Shown: positions 49,792-59,834 of the stretch, piece by piece
How positions within the stretch are numbered: the first letter of the stretch is position 1
Layout: each line of letters opens with the position of its first letter
Assembly (NCBI GenBank): GCA_025403435.1
Contig: CM046332.1
Coordinates: forward strand, 6,007,903 to 6,071,902
Length of the DNA: 64,000 nucleotides
Direction: 5' to 3'
Source: Artocarpus heterophyllus
Taxonomy: Eukaryota; Streptophyta; Magnoliopsida; Rosales; Moraceae
Notes under the pieces: generated by a model
The model's input: the letters and a program-made list of their open reading frames with translations, nothing else
Told to the model about the DNA's origin: nothing
The model's database searches: none
Position numbers and translations under genes: made by a program

Positions 49792-49904
49792 CTATGAACG
49801 CCACAGAATTTTTTGATAAGTTCGAATAGTTCGTTTAGGAACCAAAGAGAATTAAACCTCAAATTGTGTGTTAAAACTTATTACCCATTGAATGAAATTT
49901 GTTA

Positions 49905-49915
49905 CAATATATAGG
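49905..49915 (-). promoter_or_regulatory. Putative TATA box of gypsy LTR
   Basis: The minus strand reads CCTATATATTG. It lies about 330 bases before the LTR end, a reasonable distance for an R-U5 start. Motif-only inference. Confidence 0.4.
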
Positions 49916-50374
49916 AGTTCCCCTATACGAATTTTCAGTTCCTAATTGCCCATGGAATTTTGAGCAAATCAATTACCAAATGTCAAATCTAAAGCAAATA
50001 AGGAAAGTTCCCTTAATGGCTTAAAAGCCTTACAATAATAGAAATAAAACAAATGCAAAAAGGAAACTAGACATTAAAAGGTAAATAGCTGATTCTTCTC
50101 GCCACTTGTTGCCTCAAAATGGGAAAGTAACTGAAATAGAAATTACTCGGTCCCTTCTAGAGCTTGAATCACGCATTTGTTGGTCTGGATGTCACATGTA
50201 ATTCCCTCAATGGGCCTCCATGCAATAGCTTGAGCCCAAGTTGCTTGAATCAGCCCAATAAGCATTTCTTTGAACTTCTTCGCATGAGCTCTCGTAACCA
50301 GACCAATGGGAACTTCAATTGGATCTAAATATGTCTCCCATGTGCTCTTGCTTGTGCTAATGAAGTCCTCATCA

Positions 50375-52740
50375 TGGTCGGCTATAGCCTGGACCTGGCC
50401 CTCTCTGGTCGACTATAACCTTCTCGGACATGGTTGGACTCTTCGTCCTGGACCTTGGGTCTTGGTCATAGCCCGGTTGGACTATTTGTCTTGTACCTGG
50501 TCGGTCGTAGCCTGGACCTGGCCTCTCTAGTCGGCCGTAACCTTCTCGGACCTGGTCGAACTCTTCGTCCTGGACCTTGGGTCTCATCCGTTGCCTGGTT
50601 GGACTCTTCATCCTGGATTTGGTCTGCCAAAGCCTGGATCTGGCCACTCTAGCCAGCCTTAACCTTCTCGGACCAGGTCAGACTCTTTGTCCTAGACCTT
50701 GGGTCTCGGTTGTAGCCTGGTTGGACTCTTCGTCTTAGACCTGGTCGATCGTAGCCTGGACTTGGCCTCTCTGGAAGGCCGTAACCTTCTCGGACCTATT
50801 GGACTCTTCATCCTAGACCTAGGGTCTTGGTCGTAGCCTGGTTGGACTCTTCGTCCTAGACCTGGTCGGCCGTAACCTTCTCAGACCTGGTCGAACTCTT
50901 TGTCCTAAACCTTGCGCCTCGGTCGTAGCCTGGTTGGACTTTCCTCCTGGACCTAGTGGGCCGTAGCCTGGACCTCGCCTCTCTGGTCGTCCGTAACCTT
51001 CTCGGACCTAGTTGAACTCTTGGGCCTCGTCGTAGCCTGGTTGGACTTTAGTCCTAGACCTGGTCGGCCGTAGCCTGGATCTAGCCTTCTCTGGTCAACC
51101 AGAACCTTCTCAGACCTAGTTGGACGCTTCATCCTAAACCTTGGGTCTCGGTCGTAGCCTAGTTAGACTCCTCGTCCTAGACCTGGTCGGCCGTAGCATG
51201 GACCTGTCCTCTCTGGTCAGCTGTAACCTTCTCAGACCTGGTCTGACTCTTCGTTCCTAGGCCTTGGGTCTCGGTCGTAGCCTAGTTGGATGCTTCATCC
51301 TAAACCTTGGGCCTCGGTCGTAGTTTGGTTAGACTCTTCATCCTGGATCTGGTCTGTCGTGGCTTGGACCTGGCCCCTCTGATCGGTCGTAACCTTCTCG
51401 GACCTGGTCGAACTCTTCGTCCTAGACCTTGGGTCTTAGTTGTAGCCAGGTTGGACTCTTTATCCTGGACCTGGTCAGCAGTAGCCTAGACTTGGCCTCT
51501 TTGGTCAGCCGTAACCTTCTCGGACCTAGTCGGACTCTTCGTCCTAGTCCTTGGGTCTCGATCGTAGCCTGGTTGGACTCTTCATCCTGGACCTTGCCTC
51601 TTTGGTCAGTCGTAACCGTCTCAGACCTGAAGGGACTCTTAGTCCTAGACCTTAGGTCTCGGTCGAAGACTGGTTGGACTCTTTGTCTTGGACCTGGTCG
51701 GCCGAAGCGTGGACCTGGCCTCTCTGTTCGTCCGTAACCTTCTCGAACCTAGAAAGACTTTTTTTCCTTGACCTTAGGTCTCGGTCATAGCGTAGTCGGA
51801 CTTTTCATCCTCGGTCTGGTCAGGTGTAGCCTCGACTTGGCCTCTCTGGTCGGCCGTAACCTTCTCGGACTTGGTCGAACTCATCATCCAAGACCTTGGG
51901 TCTCGGTCATAACCTGGTTGGACTCTTTGTCATGGACCTGGTCAGCCGTTGCCTGGCCCTGACCCTCTCTGGTCGGCCATAACCTTCTCGGACATGGTTG
52001 GACTCTTCGTCCTGGATCTTGGGTCTCGGTCGTAGCCTGGTTGGACTCTTTGTCTTGGACATGGCCGGCCGTAGCCTGGACCTGGCCTCTCAAGTCAGCC
52101 ATAACCTTTCGAACCTGGTCAAACTTTTCCTTCTAGACCTTGGGTCTCGGTCATTGCCTGGTTGGACTCCTCGTCCTGGATTTGGTCAGCCGAAGCCTGG
52201 ATCTGGCCTCTCTGGTCGGCCGTAACCTTCTCGAACCTGGTCGGACTCTTCGTCCTGGACCTTGGGTCTCGGTCGTAGCCTGGTTGGACTCTTTGTCTTG
52301 GCCCTGGTCGGCCGTAGCCAAGACCAGGCCTCTCTGGTCAGCTGTAACCTTCACGGACCTGGTCGGACTCTTCGTCCTGGACCTTGGGTCTCGGTCGTAG
52401 CCTGGTTGGACTCTTCGTTTTGGACCTGGTCGGCCATAGCCTGGACCTGGCCTCTCTGGTAGGCCGTAACCTTCTCGGACCTATCGGACTCTTCATCCTG
52501 GACCTTAGGTCTCGGTCGTAACTAGGTTGGACTCTTCGTCCTGCACCTCGTCGGTAGTAGCCTGGACCTGGCCTCTCTGGTCGGCCGTAACCTTCTTGGA
52601 CTAGGCCGAACTCTTAGTCCTAAACCTTGGGCCTCGGTCATAGCCTGGTTGGACTTTCCTCCTGGACCTGGCCTCTTTGGTCGACCGTAACCTTCTCAGA
52701 CCTGGTCGAACTCTTCGTTCTAGACCTTGGGCCTCGGTCG
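50375..52740 (+). repeat. 122-bp satellite array, second block
   Basis: This is the same satellite in the same orientation as in the main block. It begins at GGTCGGCTATAGCCTGG immediately after the gypsy LTR and ends CCTTGGGCCTCGGTCG immediately before the first LTR of the composite array. It contains a variant not noticed in the main block, in which GGACTCTTCGTCCTGG is shortened to GGACTTTCCTCCTGG (about 50938 and 52652). The last monomer before 52740 is short, lacking about 23 bases compared with the monomers inside the composite array. No gene is seen. Confidence 0.96.
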
Positions 52741-54099
52741 TGTTGTGTTTGATGCCCTAAAAGCTGTGACATTGTACATATTGTTAATAAATAAATAAAA
52801 TGACATTTATTATTATTTTGGTTGATTATATGTATTATGAATACATTTATAAACATCAAGAAAATTCCATGATAATTTATGTGACTATAAATTTAGCATA
52901 TAAGTGTTATTTGCTTAGGGATAAAATTTATAGATAATAATTAATTATCCGGACCAATCTAAATAGTCCATAATAATTAATTAAAGTTTGAGATCTTTAA
53001 TTAAAAATTACAAGTACGGTCCAATCTTATCTAAAATGAAATAGTCATTATCCGGACTATTAATGTAGAGACATTGGATTGGAGGTACTTTATATAATGA
53101 GATTATATAGGACTGGACCAGATAAATTATGAATCTCTAATAATCATCTGTTACAAATAGAGTATTCAAATTTATCACTATGATGATCATATATTTGACA
53201 GTCTTAATCCTGAGTATTTATTAGACTCCTATTTATTAATTATGTTTTTTGACTTGCATGGTAAGATTTGTCTAAGCACAGATTATAACTTGGCATCTTG
53301 GAAACATAAAGTAATAAATGGCTGGGAATAATATTATACAGATATGAAATCCATTCCTTCCCTATGGAAGTTAGAAAAATAGTTCTCTTGAGTGATAATT
53401 CAAGGTTTGAACAGTAGAGCGCTCGTTCATAATTAGATTATGAATTAATTGTTCATTACATAATTATTGGAACTCAAGGATAAAGATGTATAAGAGAGAT
53501 GAATGGAAATTGAACCTAGCTCTTATTATGAACTATTTATGGAGGATTGACTTATATGTAATGATTATATCAATGGACTACTCGTTAATTTTCTTTGGGT
53601 AATTTCACTAAAATCTCAAGAGTTCAGTTTCAGGTTTTTAGTGGAGTAACACTGAAACTAATAAATTTGGCACATTAATTAAAGAGTATGATTAAATGTC
53701 AAATTTATTGGAGCTTGGGTTATAGATCCATAGGTCCCCAATACCACATCTGTAACACTATATTGGATTTTTCCATAGAATGTATTATACATGTTTAATT
53801 CGGAATTATTGAATTCTGAATTAATTATTTCACACTTGAATTATTAATGTAACACAGAAAAATGTTCTCTGTGACACATAATGTAATGTGATAAATGTTG
53901 TCACATTTAACTAATCATTAGTTAATTAATTAATTCGTTAATTTTAAAATCTATTCTTAAATAAATATGATTTATTTTTGAATTTAGATTTAGGTAGATA
54001 TATATGGTTTTGAACCAAATCTTTATATATATATATATAGAAGATTTTATAATATATTAATATATATATATATTAATATAATATTAAAAAAAAGGCAAA

Positions 54100-54116
54100 C
54101 GTAACAGGTTGTTACG
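54100..54116. repeat. Inverted repeat in LTR copies (CGTAACA-GGT-TGTTACG)
   Basis: This perfect 7-base stem with a 3-base loop is kept in all three LTRs (also 56668-56684 and 59237-59253). A second one, ACCGAAT-TTG-ATTCGGT, follows at 54148-54164. They lie upstream of the presumed TATA box and may be protein-binding sites, but that is inference. Confidence 0.8.
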
Positions 54117-54222
54117 CTTCACGCTTTTTAATATATATATATATATAACCGAATTTGATTCGGTCAAGTCAAATTAAAAAAAAAAGGAAAAGGTAAACTT
54201 GCTTTTACTTGCTACGGATTCC

Positions 54223-54233
54223 TTTTATATACA
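54223..54233 (+). promoter_or_regulatory. Putative TATA box, LTR copy 1
   Basis: TTTTATATACA lies about 470 bases before the LTR end, downstream of the paired inverted repeats and followed by a purine-rich stretch. Equivalent sites lie at 56792-56802 and 59359-59369. If active, transcription would run rightward through the leader and the satellite monomer. Confidence 0.45.
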
Positions 54234-54701
54234 TATGTATATGTGTGTGATTCAGGAAAGAAGAAAAAGGAAAAGAAAAAGAAAAGGGAAAGTAAAATTA
54301 CTAATGGCTCAGATATAAAAATGAGAGATAACATTTATCTCAGAATGATTTTCATTCATGTAAATTTTAGAGAGAAAAACTGAGAGTTCTTCTCTAAAGA
54401 AAAAAGTCTGCTATCTCATGTGTTGAGTACATAGCAGATTTAGAAAAGTGTGAGGAAAATTCATTCTTGCAGTTTGACGCCCACTCGTCTTTCCATTGGT
54501 GTGGAGGCCTGGTTTGGAAGATCGTGGTGTCAAAGAGGAAAGCTAGGATACCCTGATAGTCTTCAAAAGGTTAGTAAAAATTCCTAAAGCTCTCTATAAT
54601 TAAAATTATATATCTATTCCCGATGAACAAAGTTTTCAGAAAATTTTTATTTGTCAACGATCCGTTCCTTCCGCTGCGTTTCATATTTTAATTCGAACAA
54701 A

Positions 54702-54716
54702 TGGCATCAGAGCGGG
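54702..54716 (+). other. Primer-binding site, composite unit 1
   Basis: TGGCATCAGAGCGGG differs at one position within the first 12 bases from the initiator-Met tRNA complement TGGTATCAGAGC. It lies two bases after the LTR end. It shows that the following region is a real retrotransposon leader. Confidence 0.88.
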
Positions 54717-55210
54717 TTATAGCATATATAATTTTATTTAAGCATGATTTTATTTTCATAATATTATGTTTTTGATGCATGTTTGTAGGCACTTTGCATC
54801 TTTGTTAATTTTTATTCATGTGGTGAATGGTTGTTTAATGAAAGGATTTTTGGTCCTTAATTATATGGTCCTTTTGGATTAATAATTTTTTTTTCAGTTT
54901 GATTAGATCAATCTGTGTAAACCCATAAAGGGGTATAGGCTTTTTGTAATTTCTTATTATTATTTTTTTCTTCTCTCATCTCCTTCACTTGCTACACATG
55001 GAGCGATGAAGAAAAAGATGTCCATTTGCTTTTTTGGCCCAGTTGAGAACTTTGGGCCTATCAGATTTCAAAGGTAATTCAGCAGATTGTTGCATAATAA
55101 ACCACTTGATGAAGCTTGCAAAATTGGAGTAGAGAATTATGTATAAATTACAAGAAGACCCCTGTAATTTTATTTTTTATTTTTTATATTTTGGTTGTAA
55201 TTTTAATTTT
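54717..55210 (+). other. Leader region, composite unit 1 (no gene seen)
   Basis: About 500 AT-rich bases follow the primer-binding site. I see no gag start with a usable reading frame. The region ends abruptly at AATTTTT where satellite begins. The copy in unit 2 is nearly identical. Confidence 0.8.
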
Positions 55211-55326
55211 TGGTTGGACTTTCCTCCTGGACCTGGTAGGCCGTAGCCTGGACCTAGCCTCTTTGGTCGACCGTAACCTTCTCGGACCTGGTCGAACTCT
55301 TCGTTCTAGACCTTGGGCCTCGGTCA
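55211..55326 (+). repeat. Single satellite monomer between leader 1 and LTR 2
   Basis: One 122-bp-family monomer of about 115 bases, starting GGTTGGACTTTCCTCC and ending CTTGGGCCTCGGTCA. It carries the GGACTTTCC variant found in the adjacent satellite blocks, so it came from local satellite. Confidence 0.95.
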
Positions 55327-57268
55327 TGTTGGGTTTGGTGCTCGAAAAGCTGTGACATTGTACATATTGTTAATAAATAAATAAAATGACATTTATTATT
55401 ATTTTGGTTGATTATATGTATTATGAATACATTTATAAACATCAAGAAAATTCCATGATTATTTATGTGACTATAAATTTTGCATATAAGTGTTATTTGC
55501 TTAGGGATAAAATTTATAGATAATAATCTAAATAGCCCATAATAATTAATTAAAGTTTGGGATCTTTAATTAAAATTTACAAGTACGGTCCAATCTCATC
55601 TAAAATGAAATAGTCATTATCCGAACTATTAATGTAGAGACATTGGATTGGAGGTACTTTATATAATGAGATTATATAGGACTAGACTAGATAAATTATG
55701 AATCTCTAATAATCATTCGTTACAAATAGAGTATTCAAATTTATCACTATGATGATCATATATTTGACAGTCTTAATCCTGAGTATTTATTAGACTCCTA
55801 TTTATTACATTATGTTTTTTGACTTGCATGGTAAGATTTGTCTAAGCACAGATTATAACATGGCATCTTGGAAACATAAAGTAATAAATGGCTGGGAATA
55901 ATATTATACAGATATGGAATCCATTCCTTCCCTATGGAAGTTAGAAAAATAGTTCTCTTGAGTGATAATTCAAGGTTTGAACAGTAGAGTGCTCGTCCAT
56001 AATAAGATTATGAATTAATTGTTCATTAGAGAATTATTGGAACTCAAGGATAAAGATGTAATAAGAGAGGTGAATGAAAATTGAACCTAGCTCTTATTAT
56101 GAACTATTTATGGAGGATTGACTTATATGTAATTATTATATCAATGGACTACTCATTAATTTTCTTTGAGTAATTCCACTATAATCTCAAGAGTTCAGTT
56201 TTAGGTTTTTAGTGGAGTAACACTGAAACTAATAAATTTGGCACATTAATTAAAGAGTTTGATTAAATTTCAAATTTATTGGAGCTTAGGTTATAGGTCC
56301 ATAGGTCCTCAAAACTACCTCTGTAACACTATATTGGATTTTTGCATAGAATGAATTATATATGTTTAATTCAGAATTATTGAATTCTGAATTAATTATT
56401 TCACACTTGAATTATTAATGTAACACAGAAAAATGTTCTCTGTGACACATAATGTAATGTGATAAATGTTGTCACATTTAACTAAGCATTAGTTAATTAA
56501 TTAATTGGTTAATTTTAAAATCTATTCTTAAATAAATGTGGTTTATTTTTGAATTTAGATTTAGATAGATATATATGGTTTTGAACCAAATCTTTTTATA
56601 TATATATATAAGATTTTAAAATATATTAATATATATAGATTAATATAATATTAAAAAAAAAGGCAAACGTAACAGGTTGTTACGCTTCACGCTTTTTAAT
56701 ATATATATATATATATAACCGAATTTGATTCGGTCAAGTCAAATAATAAAAAAAGGAAAAGGTAAACTTGCTTTTACTTGCTACGGATTCCTTTTATATA
56801 CATATGTATATGTGTGTGATTCGGGAAAGAAGAAAAAGGAAAAGAAAAAGAAAAGGGAAAGTAAAATTACTAATGGCTCAGATATAAAAATGAGAGATAA
56901 CATTTATCTCATAATGATTTTCATTCATGTAAATTTTAGAGAGAAAAACTGAGAGTTCTTCTCTAAAGAAAAAAGTCTGCTATCTCATGTGTTGAGTACA
57001 TAGCAGATTCAGAAAAGTGTGAGGAAAATTCATTCTTGCAGTTTGACGCCCACTCGTCTTTCCATTGGTGTGGAGGCCTGGTTTGGAAGATCGTGGTGTC
57101 AAAGAGGAAAGCTAGGATACCCTGATAGTCTTCAAAAGGTTAGTAAAAATTCCTAAAGCTTTCTATAATTAAAATTATATATCTATTCCCGATGAACAAA
57201 GTTTTCAGAAAATTTTTATTTGTCAACGATCCGTTCCTTCCGCTGCGTTTCATATTTTAATTCGAACA
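55327..57268 (+). repeat. LTR copy 2 of composite array (1942 bp)
   Basis: It begins TGTTGGGTTTGGTGCTC and ends AATTCGAACA. It shares its start and a 17-base absence with copy 3, but its last 400 bases match copy 1 almost perfectly. Confidence 0.93.
56792..56802 (+). promoter_or_regulatory. Putative TATA box, LTR copy 2
   Basis: TTTTATATACA stands in the same place as in copy 1. Motif and position only. Confidence 0.45.
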
Positions 57269-57270
57269 AA

Positions 57271-57285
57271 TGGCATCAGAGCGGG
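57271..57285 (+). other. Primer-binding site, composite unit 2
   Basis: TGGCATCAGAGCGGG, identical to unit 1, two bases after the LTR end. Confidence 0.88.
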
Positions 57286-57780
57286 TTATAGCATATATAA
57301 TTTTAATTAAGCATGATTTTATTTTGATAATATCATGTTTTTGATGCATGTTTGTGGGCACTTTGCATCTTTGTTAATTTTTATTCATGTGATGAATGGT
57401 TGTTTAATGAAAGGATTTTTGGTCGTTAATTATATGGTCCTTTTGGACTAATAATTTTATTTTCAGTTTGATTAGATCAATCTGTGTAAACCCATAAAGG
57501 GGTATAGGCTTTTTGTAATTTCTTATTACTATTTTTTTCTTCTCTCATCTCCTTCACTTGCTACACATGGAGCGATGAAGAAAAAGATGTCCATTTGAAT
57601 TTTTGGCCCAATTGAGAACTTTGGGCCTATCAGATTTCAAAGGTAATTCAGCAGATTGTTGCACAATAAACCACTTGATGAAGGCTGCAAAATTGGAGCA
57701 GAGAATTATGTATAAATTACAAAAAGACCTCTGTAATTTTATTTATTATTTTTTATTTTTTGGTTGTAATTTTAATTTTT
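57286..57780 (+). other. Leader region, composite unit 2 (no gene seen)
   Basis: It is nearly identical to the leader at 54717-55210, with scattered substitutions. A 70-codon frame at 57603-57815 runs across the joint into satellite and is not credible as a gene. Confidence 0.8.
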
Positions 57781-57895
57781 GGTTGGACTTTCCTCCTGGA
57801 CCTGGTAGGCCGTAGCCTGGACCTGGCCTCTTTGGTCGACCGTAACCTTCTCGGACCTGGTCGAACTCTTCGTTCTAGACCTTGGGCCTCGCTCG
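57781..57895 (+). repeat. Single satellite monomer between leader 2 and LTR 3
   Basis: About 115 bases, same start and end as the monomer at 55211-55326 with only a few substitutions (for example GCTCG for GGTCA at the end). Confidence 0.95.
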
Positions 57896-59834
57896 TGTTG
57901 GGTTTGGTGCTCTAAAAGCTGTGACATTGTACATATTGTTAATAAATAAATAAAATGACATTTATTATTATTTTGGTTGATTATATGTATTATGAATACA
58001 TTTATAAACATCAAGAAAATTCCATGATTATTTATGTGACTATAAATTTCGCATATAAGTGTTATTTGCTTAGGGATAAAATTTATAGATAATAATCTAA
58101 ATAGTCCATAATAATTAATTAAAGTTTGGGATCTTTAATTAAAAATTACAAGTACGGTCCAATCTCATCTAAAATGAAATAGTCATTATCCGGACTATTA
58201 ATGTAGAGACATTGGATTGGATGTACTTTATATAATGAGATTATATAGGACTGGACCAGATAAATTATGAATCTCTAATAATCATTCGTTACAAATAGAG
58301 TATTCAAATTTATCACTATGATGATCATATATTTGACAGTCTTAATCCTGAGTATTTATTAGACTCCTATTTATTACATTATGTTTTTTGACTTGCATGG
58401 TAAGATTTGTCTAAGCATAGATTATAACATGGCATCTTGGAAACATAAAGTAATCAATGGCTGGGAATAATATTATACAGATATGGAATCCATTCCTTCC
58501 CTATGGAAGTTAGAAAAATAGTTCTCTTGAGTGATAATTCAAGGTTTGAACAGTAGAGCGCTCGTTTATAACAAGATTATGAATTAATTGTTCATTAGAG
58601 AATCCTTGGAACTCAAGGATAAAGATGTAATAAGAGAGGTGAATGAAAATTAAACCTAGCTCTTATTATGAACTATTTATGGAAGATTGACTTTTATGTA
58701 ATGATTATATCAATGGACTACTCGTTAATTTTCTTTGAGTAATTTCACTATAATCTCAAGAGTTCAGTTTTAGGTTTTTGGTGGAGTAACACTGAAACTA
58801 ATAAATTTGGCACATTAATTAAAGAGTTTGATTAAATGTCAAATTTATTGGAGCTTGGGTTATAGGTCCATAGGTCCCCAAAACCACCTATGTAACACTA
58901 TATTGGATTTTTGCATAGAATGAATTATACATGTTTAATTCAGAATTATTGAATTCTGAATTAATTATTTCACACTTGAATTATTAATGTAACACAGAAA
59001 AATGTTCTCTGTGACACATAATGTAATGTGATAAATGTTGTCACATTTAACTAATCATTAGTTAATTAATTAATTGGTTAATTTTAAAATCTATTCTTAA
59101 ATAAATATGATTTATTTTTGAATTTAGATTTAGATAGATATATATGGTTTTGAACCAAATCTTTTTATATATATATATAAGATTTTATAATATATTAATA
59201 TATATATATTAATATAATATTAAAAAAAAAGGCAAACGTAACAGGTTGTTACGCTTCACGCTTTTTAATATATATATATATATAACCGAATTTGATTCGG
59301 TCAAGTCAAATAAAAAAAAAAGGAAAAGGTAAACTTGCTTTTACTTGCTACGGATTCCTTTTATATACATATGTATATGTGTGTGATTCGGGAAAGAAGA
59401 AAAAGGAAAAGAAAAAGAAAAGGGAAAGTAAAATTACTAATGGCTCAGATATAAAAAGGAGAGATAACAGTTATCTCAGAATGATTTTCATTCACGTAAT
59501 ATTTAGAGAGAAAAACTGAGAGTTCTTCTCTAAAGAAAAAAGTCAGCTATCTCATGTGTTGAGTACATAGCAGATTTAGAAAAGTGTGAGGAAAATCATT
59601 CTTGCAGTTTGACACCCACTCGTCTTTCCATTGGTGTGGATGCCTAGTTTGGAAGATCGTGGTGCCAAAGAAAAAAGCTAGGATATCCTGATAGTCTTCA
59701 AAAGGTTAGTAAAAATTCCCAAAGCTTTCTATAATTAAAATTATATATCTATTCCTGATGAACAAAGTTTTCAAAAAATTTTTGTTTGTCAACGATCCGT
59801 TCCTTTCGCTGCGTTTCATATTTTAATTCCAACA
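57896..59834 (+). repeat. LTR copy 3 of composite array (1939 bp), mosaic
   Basis: It begins TGTTGGGTTTGGTGCTC like copy 2 and ends AATTCCAACA, then joins satellite directly at GTTGCCAGG. Its first 1.5 kb matches copy 2 closely, but the last roughly 380 bases (from about 59455) hold many differences that copies 1 and 2 share against it, such as GACACCC for GACGCCC and ATATCCTG for ATACCCTG. This suggests two sources joined by recombination. Confidence 0.9.
59359..59369 (+). promoter_or_regulatory. Putative TATA box, LTR copy 3
   Basis: TTTTATATACA, as in copies 1 and 2. Because no leader follows copy 3, transcription from here would enter the satellite array about 470 bases later. Confidence 0.45.

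Larger units (their letters stand above)
45644..50374 (-). mobile_element. Truncated Ty3/gypsy LTR retrotransposon
   Basis: On the minus strand the order is LTR (50374-49575), primer-binding site, leader, gag, protease, RT and RNase H. It stops at about 45650 within the conserved VVADALSHR segment at the end of RNase H, where satellite begins. Integrase, any chromodomain and the 3' LTR are absent. The RT and RNase H wording is unmistakably Ty3/gypsy; which plant lineage is not decided. Several stops and at least one frameshift make it dead. Its 5' LTR meets satellite cleanly at 50374/50375. Confidence 0.95.
49575..50374 (-). repeat. 5' LTR of the gypsy element (800 bp)
   Basis: On the minus strand it begins TGATGAGGACTTC at 50374 and ends CATATCA at 49575, with matching short inverted ends TGAT...ATCA. 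The primer-binding site lies just inside and satellite just outside. No second LTR exists in the window, so the limits rest on these signals. A 51-bp direct duplication lies near its 3' end, and a possible TATA box (CCTATATATTG) lies at 49915-49905. Confidence 0.88.
52741..54699 (+). repeat. LTR copy 1 of composite array (1959 bp)
   Basis: It begins TGTTGTGTTTGATGCCC and ends AATTCGAACA, with TG...CA ends, and is followed two bases later by the primer-binding site. The start resembles that of the copia LTR at 7110 (TTTGA...TGCCCTAA), so a copia-type element is likely. It carries about 17 bases (around 52941-52960) that copies 2 and 3 both lack. It contains two perfect short inverted repeats at 54100-54116 and 54148-54164 and a purine tract at about 54256-54292. 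Confidence 0.93.
52741..59834 (+). mobile_element. Composite tandem array: LTR-leader-satellite, x2, closed by a third LTR
   Basis: Three related LTRs of about 1.95 kb stand in direct orientation. The first two are each followed by an identical-type leader of about 512 bases with primer-binding site, then by one satellite monomer of about 115 bases. The third is followed directly by the satellite array. The repeat distance is 2586 and then 2569 bases, the 17-base difference being one indel in the first LTR. No gag or pol is present anywhere. The leader-to-satellite joint is the same in both copies (AATTTTTGGTTGGAC), so the chimeric unit was duplicated after it formed. Flanks show no five-base target duplication (left GGTCG, right GTTGC). 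Confidence 0.93.

Noticed and set aside
56725..56952. 75-codon frame with a KKKEKKKKRE run in LTR 2 (also 59292-59519 in LTR 3)
   Set aside because: It translates the purine tract of the LTR and is disrupted in LTR 1; no sign of selection.
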